A DNA stretch of 38,536 nt from Asanoa siamensis. Lineage in GTDB: Bacteria > Actinomycetota > Actinomycetes > Mycobacteriales > Micromonosporaceae. The translations under genes were made by a program, and so were the position numbers. How positions within the stretch are numbered: position 1 is the stretch's first letter; the number at the start of each line of letters is the position of its first letter. A model generated the notes under the pieces. The model was given only the letters and a program-made list of their open reading frames with translations. It was not told the DNA's origin and ran no database searches. The stretch lies in NCBI RefSeq assembly GCF_016862555.1, contig NZ_BONE01000074.1, positions 1 to 38,536 on the forward strand, written 5' to 3'. Below, piece by piece: positions 1-7,490 of this stretch.

Positions 1-11
1 GGGGCTAGACC

Positions 12-797
12 CTAGCTGTATTTCCCCATCCCGCCGGCCACGTCGATCGAGGCGCCGGTGATGTAGCTCGCCCGGTCGCTCGCCAGGAACGCCACCAGGC
101 CCGACACCTCGTCGACCGTGCCGAACCGGCCGAGCGGCACCTCCTGCGCCGACAGCTTGGCGAAGAACTCCTCCTCGGACAGCTCCGGCGCCCGGCGGGC
201 CCGGATGTTCGCCCACTGCGGCGTCACCACGAAGCCGATGTTGACGCTGTTGACGAGGATCCCCTCCGGCCCGTACTGCTGTGCCAGGACCTTGGTCAGG
301 TTGTGGCAGGCGGCCCGGTTGACCGACGTCGCGAAGAACGCCGGGTCGGGGTAGCGGGCGTAGACGGCGTTGACGTTGATCACCCGCGGTGCGGCGCTGC
401 GGCGCAGGTGCGGCAGGGCCGCGCGGGTGCACCGGATCTGCGAGAACAGCTTCACGTCGAGGTCGCGCTGCCAGGCTTCGTCGGTCAGGTCCTCGAAGCC
501 GCCCGGGTGCGCGCCGCCGGCGTTGTTGACGAGGACGTCCAGGCCCCCGTGCTCGGCGGCCACGGACCCGACCAGCGCCTCGACCGCGGCCGCGTCGGTG
601 ACGTCGCAGACGTGCCCGGAGACGACCGCGCCATCCACTTCGGACAGCGACTTCACGGCGGCGGCGACCTCGTCGGGGTTACGCGCGCAGATGGCCACGG
701 CGGCGCCCTCGGCGAGGAGCTCGGCGGCGACACCGTACCCGATGCCCTTGCTGCCGCCGGTGACCAGCGCGCGCCGCCCCGTCAGGCCCAGCTTCAC
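12..797 (-). CDS. SDR-family oxidoreductase-like protein lacking the usual catalytic triad
   Basis: The 261-residue protein has a Rossmann fold of the short-chain dehydrogenase type: TGGSKGIG at residues 13-20, NNAG at 91-94 and a C-terminal ITGASIDVAGG. The GTG at 797 is chosen because it overlaps the cupin stop as GTGA and starts just before the first Rossmann strand. The longer open frame to 878 would add 27 residues of antisense-like Arg/Ala sequence. The usual catalytic Ser is replaced (INVNAVYA, 140-147), and YxxxK reads TxxxR (T157, R161). It may therefore be a non-canonical reductase or only a binding protein. It is the third gene of an operon with a cupin and an aminotransferase; the substrate is unknown. 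The operon may continue past the left edge. Confidence 0.85.
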   Translation of the reverse strand: MKLGLTGRRALVTGGSKGIGYGVAAELLAEGAAVAICARNPDEVAAAVKSLSEVDGAVVSGHVCDVTDAAAVEALVGSVAAEHGGLDVLVNNAGGAHPGGFEDLTDEAWQRDLDVKLFSQIRCTRAALPHLRRSAAPRVINVNAVYARYPDPAFFATSVNRAACHNLTKVLAQQYGPEGILVNSVNIGFVVTPQWANIRARRAPELSEEEFFAKLSAQEVPLGRFGTVDEVSGLVAFLASDRASYITGASIDVAGGMGKYS

Positions 798-1207
798 GCG
801 TCGCCCTTCTCGATCGCCGCGCGCGCCTGGTCGAGCAGCGTGGCCCGGGGCGGCGTGAAGAAGTCGACCTCGACGCACGGGGTCCCGGTGGTCCGCGCGC
901 CGTGCGGCACCCAGGACGGGATGACGGCCACGTCGCCCGGCTTCAGCACGCGCACGGCGCCGTCGATCTCGAACTCGATCTCGCCCTCGAGGACCAGCAC
1001 GACCTGCTCCTCCTCGTGCGTGTGCACGGGCGCCTGCGCGTGCGCGTCGAACCGCACGAAGTTGAGCAGGCTCTTCTCGCCCAGCACGGGCTGGAAGTTG
1101 AGCCCCGGCAGGATCTCGTGCGGCTCGATCGTGGTGTGGTCGACGAACCGGCCGGGGGAGGTCGGGGTGCCGCCGGCACTGCCGAAGTGGGACTCGGCGC
1201 TGGTCAT
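794..1207 (-). CDS. Cupin-domain protein
   Basis: The 137-residue single-domain protein carries the two cupin motifs. The first is around residues 62-82 (PVHTHEEEQVVLVLEGEIEF), with metal-ligand type His and Glu. The second is around 90-103 (PGDVAVIPSWVPHG). Small cupins of this kind bind a divalent metal and act as isomerases, dioxygenases or sensors; the sequence does not say which. The ATG at 1207 overlaps the aminotransferase stop (ATGA) and its own stop overlaps the SDR start (GTGA), so the three genes are translationally coupled and probably serve one pathway. The open frame extends far upstream only as an antisense shadow of the aminotransferase. Confidence 0.88.
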   Translation of the reverse strand: MTSAESHFGSAGGTPTSPGRFVDHTTIEPHEILPGLNFQPVLGEKSLLNFVRFDAHAQAPVHTHEEEQVVLVLEGEIEFEIDGAVRVLKPGDVAVIPSWVPHGARTTGTPCVEVDFFTPPRATLLDQARAAIEKGDA

Positions 1208-2415
1208 GAGGCTGCTCCTGTCAACAGAAGGCCGAGCCGCCGGGTGCCTTCGGCGATCTCGTCCGGGGTGGTGGCGCTGAACGCCAGCCGCAACGTGTGG
1301 TGTCTGTCGCGGTCTCCCGCGACCGACGAGGCGGTGCGGGCGGCGTGGAACGGGGCGCCGGGAACGAACGCGACGCCTAGGTCGCGGGCCCGGGGCAGCA
1401 GGGCGGTCGTGTCGAGGTCGCGCGGGCCGGTGACCCACGTGAAGAAGCCGCCACCCGGCTCGCTCCACGAGAACTCGGGCCCGAGGTGCTTGCTGAGGCC
1501 GGCCGACATCGCGGCCCACCGCTGCGCGTAGGTGGCGCGGGCGAGCGCGAGTTGGGGTTCGAGGCGGTCGCCGCGCAGCAGCGACTCGGCCAGCCACTGG
1601 CCGAACCCGCCGGCGCACTGGTCGGAGTTCTGCTTGGCCCGCACGAGGTGCGGGATCAGCGCCGGTGGTCCGGCCGCCCAGCCGAGCCGTACGCCCGGGA
1701 ACAGGATCTTCGAGAACGTGCCGACCTGGACCACCACGTCGGGGGCAAGCGACCAGAGCGACGGCCGCTGCTCGCCGGTGAAGCCGAGCTCCCGGTAGGC
1801 GACGTCCTCGACGACCAGCAGCCCGTGCTGCCGGGCCAGGTCGACCAGCGCGTGCCGGCGTTCCGTGGTCAGCCAGGCGCCGGTCGGGTTCTGGAAGTCG
1901 GGGATGACGTAGAGCAGCTTCGGCGGCGGGCCGGCCGCCAGCGCGGCGGCGAGCGCGTCGGGGTCGATGCCGTCGCTGTCGGCGGCCACCGCGTCGATCC
2001 GGGCCTCGAAGCCGCTGAACGCGGTGAGCGCGCCGACGTAGGTGGGCGACTCGACCAGCACCCGGTCGCCGGGGTCGAGCAGGGTGCGGCAGATGAGCTG
2101 CAGGGCCTCGATGCCGCCGCTGGTCACCATCAGGGCCTCCGGCGCGACGCCTTGCGAGGCGAGCAGCCAGTCGGCCAGGGCCGCGCGGAACGAGGCGAGC
2201 CCCTCGGTCGGGGTGTACTGCAGCGCGACCTGCGCGCCGCTGGCGAGCTGACCGGTGGCCAGGTCGCGGACGAACTCGACCGGGAAGATCTCGTGCGCCG
2301 GGAAGCCGCCCGAGAAGGTGATCAACCCGGGCGCGTTGACGAGTGAGAGGATCGCGCTCAGCTCGTCGCCGCTGCCCGCGGCCCGGCGGGCGAGGCGTAG
2401 GTCGAGATCGGTCAC
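1204..2415 (-). CDS. PLP-dependent aminotransferase (class I/II, 2-aminoadipate aminotransferase-like)
   Basis: The 403-residue protein is a fold-type I aminotransferase. PDFQNPTG lies at 172-179, the DVAY tyrosine near 204-207, and the PLP-binding lysine is K237 in GTFSKILFPGVRLGW. The FSKILFPGVRLGW pattern fits the LysN/ARO8/MocR-like group that transaminates aminoadipate and aromatic or branched amino acids. No N-terminal helix-turn-helix is present, so it is not a MocR regulator. The GTG start at 2415 follows a GGGAGGG ribosome-binding site. It is the first gene of the coupled operon with the cupin and SDR and diverges from the MRJP-like gene. The actual amino donor and acceptor are unknown. 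Confidence 0.9.
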   Translation of the reverse strand: MTDLDLRLARRAAGSGDELSAILSLVNAPGLITFSGGFPAHEIFPVEFVRDLATGQLASGAQVALQYTPTEGLASFRAALADWLLASQGVAPEALMVTSGGIEALQLICRTLLDPGDRVLVESPTYVGALTAFSGFEARIDAVAADSDGIDPDALAAALAAGPPPKLLYVIPDFQNPTGAWLTTERRHALVDLARQHGLLVVEDVAYRELGFTGEQRPSLWSLAPDVVVQVGTFSKILFPGVRLGWAAGPPALIPHLVRAKQNSDQCAGGFGQWLAESLLRGDRLEPQLALARATYAQRWAAMSAGLSKHLGPEFSWSEPGGGFFTWVTGPRDLDTTALLPRARDLGVAFVPGAPFHAARTASSVAGDRDRHHTLRLAFSATTPDEIAEGTRRLGLLLTGAAS

Positions 2416-2534
2416 GGCGCCCTCCCAAGCGTTCGGTCAGGGACCCTAACATCGCGCCAGACGTCAGAGAAAGAGCGAGTACTGCCTTACAGCCAAGGCG
2501 ATAAATCGGGCGGTACGCGGGTACGCGTCCAGGT

Positions 2535-3632
2535 ATGACCTCAACCGACCAACCGACCGGCAACCTGGAGCTGGTGGCGACCGTCGGCGCGCCCATGCCC
2601 ACGGGTGTCGCGGTCTCGAACACCGGCCGGATCTTCCTGAACCACCCGAAGTGGGGCGACGACGTGCCGGCCACCGTGGTGGAGCTGCGGGACGGCGAGC
2701 GGGTGCCGTTCCCCAACGAGCCGTGGAACCAGCCGGAGTCCGACGCCGACCCGCACGCGTTCGTCTCGGTGCAGTGCGTCGTCATCGACCCGCTGGACCG
2801 GCTGTGGGTCGTCGACACCGGCGCCCCGCTGCTGCGGTCGACGAAGCAGGGCGGGCCCAAGCTGGTCCGGATCGACCTCGACAAGGACGCCGCCTGCCAG
2901 GTCATCACGTTCCCGACCGAGGTCGCGCTGCCGTCGTCGTACCTCAACGACGTCCGCTTCGACCTGCGCCGCGGCGACGAGGGCATGGCCTTCGTGACGG
3001 ACTCCGCGAGCCAGGGACCCAACGGGATCATCGTGGTCGACCTGGCCACCGGCCAGTCCTGGCGCCGGCTGCACGACCACCCGTCGACGAAGGCGCCGCC
3101 GCTGCGCGCCACCCGGCCGGTGGTCGAGGGGCGCTTTTTCCTCAACCGGCCGGGCGACGCGGACCCCTACCAGCTCACCTTCGGCAGCGACGGGATCGCC
3201 ATCTCGGCGGACGGCAGCCGGCTCTTCTACTGCCCGCTGATGTCGCGCCGGCTCTACAGCGTCTCCGTCGACGCGCTCTGCGACCGCTCCCTGGACGACG
3301 ACGCGGTCGCCGCGACGGTGGTCGACGAGGGCGACCGGGGCAGCTGCGCCGACGGCCTGGAGAGCGACGACGCTGGGCGGATCTACAGCACCGCGTACGA
3401 GCAGAACGCGATCCTGCGGCGGTCCCCGGAGGGGGAGTGGGCGACGCTGGTGCACGACCCGCGGCTGCTCTGGCCGGACACCATGTCGCTGGCCACGGAC
3501 GGGCACCTCTACGTCACCGCCAACCAGCTCCACCGGCAGGCGTCCTACAACGACGGTCAGGACCTGCGGCAGCCGCCGTACGCGGTGTTCCGGGTCCCGG
3601 TCGACGCGGGCCCGGTGCTACTGCGCCAGTAG
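2535..3632 (+). CDS. Yellow/major-royal-jelly-protein family (L-dopachrome tautomerase-related) beta-propeller
   Basis: The 365-residue protein has the repeats of the MRJP/yellow family: VVIDPLDRLWVVDTG near residues 84-98, YLNDVRFDLRRGDEGMAFVTDS near 136-157, GIAISADGSRLFYCPLMSR near 222-240, and LLWPDTMSLATDGHLYVTANQLHR near the end. Members are six-bladed propellers related to SMP-30 lactonases; bacterial members are mostly of unknown activity. There is no clear signal peptide, so it is probably cytosolic. The ATG at 2535 follows a weak AGG. It diverges from the aminotransferase operon across 119 bp and could be regulated with it. Its stop codon lies in a hairpin shared with the converging hydrolase. 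Confidence 0.82.
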   Translation: MTSTDQPTGNLELVATVGAPMPTGVAVSNTGRIFLNHPKWGDDVPATVVELRDGERVPFPNEPWNQPESDADPHAFVSVQCVVIDPLDRLWVVDTGAPLLRSTKQGGPKLVRIDLDKDAACQVITFPTEVALPSSYLNDVRFDLRRGDEGMAFVTDSASQGPNGIIVVDLATGQSWRRLHDHPSTKAPPLRATRPVVEGRFFLNRPGDADPYQLTFGSDGIAISADGSRLFYCPLMSRRLYSVSVDALCDRSLDDDAVAATVVDEGDRGSCADGLESDDAGRIYSTAYEQNAILRRSPEGEWATLVHDPRLLWPDTMSLATDGHLYVTANQLHRQASYNDGQDLRQPPYAVFRVPVDAGPVLLRQ

Positions 3633-3667
3633 CATGGCCAGCCCGGTGCTACTGCGCGAGTAGCGCG
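3610..3667. terminator. Tandemly duplicated hairpin between convergent genes
   Basis: A 17-bp direct repeat (GCCCGGTGCTACTGCGC) occurs at 3610-3626 and 3641-3657, 31 bp apart. Each copy is part of a hairpin: CTACTG-CGC-CAGTAG at 3618-3632, and CTACT-GCGCG-AGTAG at 3649-3663. The TAG stop of the MRJP-like gene is in the first hairpin and the TAG stop of the hydrolase (reading leftwards) is in the second. No T-tract follows. A bidirectional terminator made by a small tandem duplication is the simplest reading. Confidence 0.55.
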
Positions 3668-4482
3668 TGGAGCCGGGCCGCGAACTCCGGCACCCGCTGG
3701 CCGAAGCCGCCGTGGTCGCCGGGCACGGGCGCGGTCGTCGTGCCGAGCCGCTCGCCGAGCGCGTACGCGGCCCGGTAGGGCGGCTGGCCCGCCGAGCCCT
3801 CGCCGGCGGCCGGCACGATCCGCACCGGGCCGTCGCGCAGGGCCGGGTAGTCCGGCTCGTAGCGGCCGAACGGCGGCACCTCGTAGCCGATGAAGAACGC
3901 GAAGTTCTTCTCCAGGCGGCCGAACATCTCGAGGGTCTCGGCGTCCGGGGGCTCCGTCGGGCCGCCGCCCGGGGCGCGGTCCTCCTCCTCGGCCGGGCCC
4001 ATGTCCAGGCCCTGGCCGAGCACCGCGTTCGCCGCGGCGGGTCCCTCCGCGGCGAAGGTCCGCTCGACCTCGTCCAGCAGCTTGCGATAGGAGTCGCGCT
4101 CGGGCAGCAGGTCGAACAGCGGCGGCTCGTGCGCGACCAGCGTGCGGACCAGGCCCGGACGGCGGGCGGCCAGGTCGAGCCCGATGATCGCGCCCGAGCT
4201 GTTGCCGAACACGTACGCGGGCCCGTCGGCGAGGTGGCCGAGCAGCGCGGCCGCGTCGTCGGCGTGCGTGGGCAGCGACTGTGGCCCGTCGGGACCGTGC
4301 AGCGGGCTGCGCGAGTTGCCCCGCCGGTCGTAGGTGATCACCGTGTAGCGGTCGGCCAGCGCGCGGGCCAGCCCCGCGTAGCCGGCCGCGTCGTAGACCC
4401 CGCCGCAGATCAGCAGCAGGGTGGGCCCGCTGCCGCGGACCTCGTGGTGCAGCGTGGCCCTGGGGACCTCGAGCGTCGCCAT
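3649..4482 (-). CDS. Alpha/beta-fold hydrolase
   Basis: The 277-residue protein has the alpha/beta hydrolase layout: an oxyanion region LLICGGVYDAAGY near residues 22-35, YDRRGNSRS near 50-58, the nucleophile elbow GNSSG near 92-96, and a C-terminal catalytic-type GDHGGFGQ. The length is normal for the family. An acidic, Gly/Pro-rich insert around 160-180 lies in the cap region. The substrate cannot be inferred. The ATG at 4482 follows a strong GGAGGAAG site. It lies 65 bp after the YCII gene on the same strand and may be the last gene of that unit. The gene converges with the MRJP-like gene. Confidence 0.88.
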   Translation of the reverse strand: MATLEVPRATLHHEVRGSGPTLLLICGGVYDAAGYAGLARALADRYTVITYDRRGNSRSPLHGPDGPQSLPTHADDAAALLGHLADGPAYVFGNSSGAIIGLDLAARRPGLVRTLVAHEPPLFDLLPERDSYRKLLDEVERTFAAEGPAAANAVLGQGLDMGPAEEEDRAPGGGPTEPPDAETLEMFGRLEKNFAFFIGYEVPPFGRYEPDYPALRDGPVRIVPAAGEGSAGQPPYRAAYALGERLGTTTAPVPGDHGGFGQRVPEFAARLHALLAQ

Positions 4483-4547
4483 GTTCTTCCTCCAGACGGG
4501 TGGCTTCCACCGGACACGTCGGAGCCGGCGACGCGCCTTCGACAGGC

Positions 4548-4886
4548 TCAGCCGAGAATCTGCCGGACCTCCATGCCGCCCCAGGCGGCGTCGGGCCAGC
4601 GGGCGGCGATCTCGAGCGCCCGGTCCTCGCTGGCGACGTCGACCGCGAGGTAGCCGGCGAACTGCTCCTTGGCCTCGACGAACGGGCCGTCGGTGGTCGC
4701 GGCGACGCCGCCGCGCAGGCGGACGGTCTTGGCCGCGCCCGACAGGGCCTCGCCCCGGATCAGCTCACCGGAGGCGGTCAGTTCCGCCATGATCTCGTCG
4801 ACCTGGGCGAACAGCCCGGTGCGCTCGTCCTGCGACATCGCCTCGATGACGGCGGGGTTGTTGTAGATCAGCAGCATGTACTTCAC
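4548..4886 (-). CDS. YCII-related (DGPF-domain) protein
   Basis: The 112-residue protein starts KYMLLIYNN and contains GGVAATTDGPFVEAKEQFAGYLAVDV, the hallmark of the DGPF/YCII family (dimeric alpha-beta barrel, fold related to muconolactone isomerase). Its biochemical role is generally unknown; many members sit beside ECF sigma factors, but none is adjacent here. The GTG at 4886 is used because residue 2 onward matches the family start; an internal ATG at 4877 is an alternative. It follows the TRM11-like gene by 20 bp on the same strand, suggesting co-transcription. Confidence 0.88.
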   Translation of the reverse strand: MKYMLLIYNNPAVIEAMSQDERTGLFAQVDEIMAELTASGELIRGEALSGAAKTVRLRGGVAATTDGPFVEAKEQFAGYLAVDVASEDRALEIAARWPDAAWGGMEVRQILG

Positions 4887-4906
4887 GGCCGCCAACCCTA
4901 AACCGT

Positions 4907-5944
4907 TCAGCCCGGCTTCCGCGCGATCAACACATCCCGGTGGATGGCCTGGTCGACCCGGTGGGCCAGGCGGCGGTGGGCGGGGGAGTCGACCACCTCG
5001 AGGCCCGCGTCGGTCAGGGCGGCGGCCGCGTCGGCGCGGTCGGCCACGAAGGTGTTCCAGGACAGGCCGAGCGCGCCGCCCGGCCGCAGCGCCCCGGCCC
5101 ACACCGGCGCGGCGTCGCGGAGCAGTTCGAGCGGGCTGCGGTTGAGGCCCTTCGCCTGCGTACGGCTGCCGTGCTGCACCCCGTACGGCGCGTCGGCCAC
5201 GACGAGGTCGACCGAGCGGGGTTTCCAGAACTCCAGCGTGCGGGTCGTGTCCGCGTTGACCATGTCGATCCGCTGGGTGTCGGCGGCCTTGTAGTCCTCC
5301 TTGGTGGCCGCCAGCGTGATCTGCAACCGGCGGCCGACGACCTGGCGGTTGCGCCGTACCGGCCCGTTCTCCGCCCTGTGCTTGATCCGCTTCTCCTTGA
5401 GCCAGCGCTGGATGAACGTGCTGTACGCCTCGAAGTCCTTCTGGTCGCGGTCCACGCCGTACGCGTCGTAGCCGTACATCATCGCCTGGTTCAGGGTCGT
5501 GCCGCGGCCGGCGAGCGGGTCCAGCACGGTCAGCCGCCGGTCGAGCATCCCGCCGGCGAACGCGGACCCCATCAGGGTGGCGTTGAGCAGCAGCTTGGTG
5601 AACTGCTCGTTGGTCTTCCCGGGGTACTTCGGGATGGTGACGAGGTCGTCGTCGAACCGGTCGAGCGGGTGCAGCGGCACGGGGCGCAGCAGCCCGCCGC
5701 CCTCGACGGCGAACAGCGCGTAGATCGACGACAGGTTGGCCAGGAAACGGGTGGCCCGCTCGTCGAGGGGCGCGGAGTCGAAGGTCACGTACGGCACGCC
5801 GGCGATGTCCTCGGCGGTGATGTCGCCGACCTCGCCCTCGAGGACGGCGCCGGCGAAGATCTCCAATTCGGCGACCGTCAGCCCGACGGAGGAGTCGGCG
5901 TAGACGCGGTTGGCGGACGGCAGGATAAGGATCGCGTAGCGCAT
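4907..5944 (-). CDS. TRM11-family SAM-dependent RNA/DNA methyltransferase
   Basis: The 345-residue protein resembles the TRM11/RlmKL-like group. The N-terminal half has GGGLLRPVPLHPLDRFDDDLVTIPKYPGKTN-type sequence. The SAM motif I is LDPLAGRGTTLNQ near residue 141, and the catalytic motif IV is VADAPYGVQHG near 250, a DxPYG variant of the DPPY box used for exocyclic amino methylation. A tRNA guanosine N2 substrate is plausible from the family; a DNA substrate cannot be excluded. The ATG at 5944 diverges from the class I methyltransferase at 6023. The YCII gene follows closely. Confidence 0.82.
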   Translation of the reverse strand: MRYAILILPSANRVYADSSVGLTVAELEIFAGAVLEGEVGDITAEDIAGVPYVTFDSAPLDERATRFLANLSSIYALFAVEGGGLLRPVPLHPLDRFDDDLVTIPKYPGKTNEQFTKLLLNATLMGSAFAGGMLDRRLTVLDPLAGRGTTLNQAMMYGYDAYGVDRDQKDFEAYSTFIQRWLKEKRIKHRAENGPVRRNRQVVGRRLQITLAATKEDYKAADTQRIDMVNADTTRTLEFWKPRSVDLVVADAPYGVQHGSRTQAKGLNRSPLELLRDAAPVWAGALRPGGALGLSWNTFVADRADAAAALTDAGLEVVDSPAHRRLAHRVDQAIHRDVLIARKPG

Positions 5945-6022
5945 GGTCCGCCGATTTTAAGGGACAGTGATTTTCGCTGAGGCGGAGTGCGCGGGGACCG
6001 GTCGGGATGATAGGTACGACGG

Positions 6023-6757
6023 GTGACAGAAGTGCCAGAGCGGCTGTGCCGCGGCGGCTCGGCCGGCCGGCTCCGACTCGGCTATCCGGATCAGCTCGTC
6101 AGCGACGTGATCGGCTACGCCCGACTAGGTGGCCAACCCGCGCTGGAGGTGGGCGCCGGCACCGGCCGGGCGACGATGAAGTTCGTCGCCAAGGGCCTGC
6201 CGATCACGGCCGTCGAGCCCGACGCGCGGCTGGCCGCGGTGCTCACCCGCAAGGTCGCGGGCGCGCCTGTCACGGTGCGGGTCAGCACGTTCGAAGATTA
6301 CGTGCCCGAGCGCCGGTTCGGCCTGCTGTTCAGCGCGCAGGCCTGGCACAGGGTCGACCCGGCGGTCCGTTGGCGGAAGGCGGCCGAGGCGGTCACCCCC
6401 GGCGGGGTCATCGCGCTGTTCTGGAATCGCGAGCGGCCCGCCGACGCCGCGATCAACGACGAGATCCAGGCCGCGCACCGCAAGCACGTGCCCAAGGTCC
6501 GGTTCGACCCGCGGATGCTGCCCGACCCGCCGCCGTGGCCGGGCATCCACGGCCTGGCCCACCGGGAGTCGCACGTCTACCGCTGGCAGGTCGAGCTGCC
6601 CAGCGTGGACTTCGTCGCCAACCTGGCCGCCCGTTCGGGTTACGCGGCGGTCGAGCCCGAGACGCGCTCGGCGCTGTTCGCCGACATCCTCGCCCGGCTG
6701 GGCAGCGAGGTCCGCGTCGCGGTCGACACCGAGCTCTATCAGGCCCGCACGCGCTAG
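6023..6757 (+). CDS. Class I SAM-dependent methyltransferase
   Basis: The 244-residue protein has motif I ALEVGAGTGRATMKF near residues 40-54, an acidic post-I loop AVEPD, and the post-motif LLFSAQAWHRVDP and GGVIALFWNRER that are typical of small-molecule methyltransferases of this type. The substrate is unknown. The GTG at 6023 lies seven bases after TAGGTA (6011-6016), which could act as a -10 box for a leaderless transcript. It is divergent from the TRM11-like gene over 78 bp. The next gene begins 13 bp downstream of the stop. Confidence 0.85.
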   Translation: MTEVPERLCRGGSAGRLRLGYPDQLVSDVIGYARLGGQPALEVGAGTGRATMKFVAKGLPITAVEPDARLAAVLTRKVAGAPVTVRVSTFEDYVPERRFGLLFSAQAWHRVDPAVRWRKAAEAVTPGGVIALFWNRERPADAAINDEIQAAHRKHVPKVRFDPRMLPDPPPWPGIHGLAHRESHVYRWQVELPSVDFVANLAARSGYAAVEPETRSALFADILARLGSEVRVAVDTELYQARTR

Positions 6758-6770
6758 CAGATCAGGCACA

Positions 6771-7478
6771 ATGGATGGCGTGACCGCCATCGACAGCTAT
6801 GTGCGCGAGCTCGACCGGCGGCTGCACGGGCCGCGCCGGCGCAAGGCCGACATGATCGTCGAGGTCCGCGACGGGCTGCGGGACGCGGCCGACGCGGTGC
6901 GGGCGGAGTCGGGGGTCAGCCCGGCCGAGGCCGAGCGGCAGGCCGTCGAGGAGTTCGGCCCGGTGCCCGCGGTCGCGCCCGATTTCCAGACGGAGCTCGC
7001 CGTCACGCAGGCCTGGCGCACCGCCTGGGTGTTCGCGATCGCGCTGCCGCTGGTGATGGCCGTGACCACGCTGATGTGGCGGGCCGGCAGCACGGGCGTC
7101 GCGCCGAGCCCCGGCTACCGCGACCTCGCCCGCGCCACCGACGTGTTCCTGATCGCCGCGAGCGTCGGTTTCGCGGTGCTGCTGCTGGCGCTGCACTGGT
7201 TCGCCCGGCGGTCGGCCTCGCCCGTGCTGATCGTGCGCGTGGTCGGCGCCGCGGCGGTGGCCACGGTCCTCGCGATGATGGGCAGCGGGCTGTTCCTCAC
7301 CATGGGCGCGCCGACGGGCGGCACCTCGCTGTGGGGCGCGCTGGTCGGGGGCCTGCCGACGCTGCCGGGCTATGCGCTGCTGCTCTATCTCGGCGCGCGC
7401 TGCCTGCGGCTGACCCGCCCACGCGGGCCTGGGGCCGGACGCCCGTCCCGACGCCCGGCCCCAGTCCCTTCAGCTTAA
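6771..7478 (+). CDS. HAAS/permease-prefix-domain membrane protein
   Basis: The 235-residue protein begins with a soluble helical domain of about 70 residues (IDSYVRELDRRLHGPRRRKADMIVEVRDGL...PAEAERQAVEEFGP), the HAAS/permease prefix type 1 pattern. About four membrane helices follow, near 84-102, 125-145, 153-175 and 185-205, and then a basic Arg/Pro tail. Such proteins are usually paired with a PadR regulator; none is present here. The ATG at 6771 is 13 bp after the methyltransferase stop, so the two are probably co-transcribed. A strong hairpin lies within the last codons. The function is unknown. Confidence 0.8.
   Translation: MDGVTAIDSYVRELDRRLHGPRRRKADMIVEVRDGLRDAADAVRAESGVSPAEAERQAVEEFGPVPAVAPDFQTELAVTQAWRTAWVFAIALPLVMAVTTLMWRAGSTGVAPSPGYRDLARATDVFLIAASVGFAVLLLALHWFARRSASPVLIVRVVGAAAVATVLAMMGSGLFLTMGAPTGGTSLWGALVGGLPTLPGYALLLYLGARCLRLTRPRGPGAGRPSRRPAPVPSA
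7429..7464 (+). terminator. Hairpin inside the 3' end of the HAAS-domain gene
   Basis: Perfect 10-bp inverted repeat: CTGGGGCCGG (7429-7438) and CCGGCCCCAG (7455-7464), with a 16-base loop. It is followed by TCCCTTCAGCTT, which is only weakly T-rich. It lies just before the stop at 7476-7478 and 27 bp before the racemase gene. It could be a T-less terminator or a processing hairpin separating the two transcripts. Confidence 0.5.
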
Positions 7479-7490
7479 GGCCATCCGCGC

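Noticed and set aside
4536-4551. CCTTCGACAGGCTCAG, similar to a short sequence repeated in many genomes
   Set aside because: Only one copy is seen in this window and it overlaps the YCII stop; repeat status cannot be judged here.
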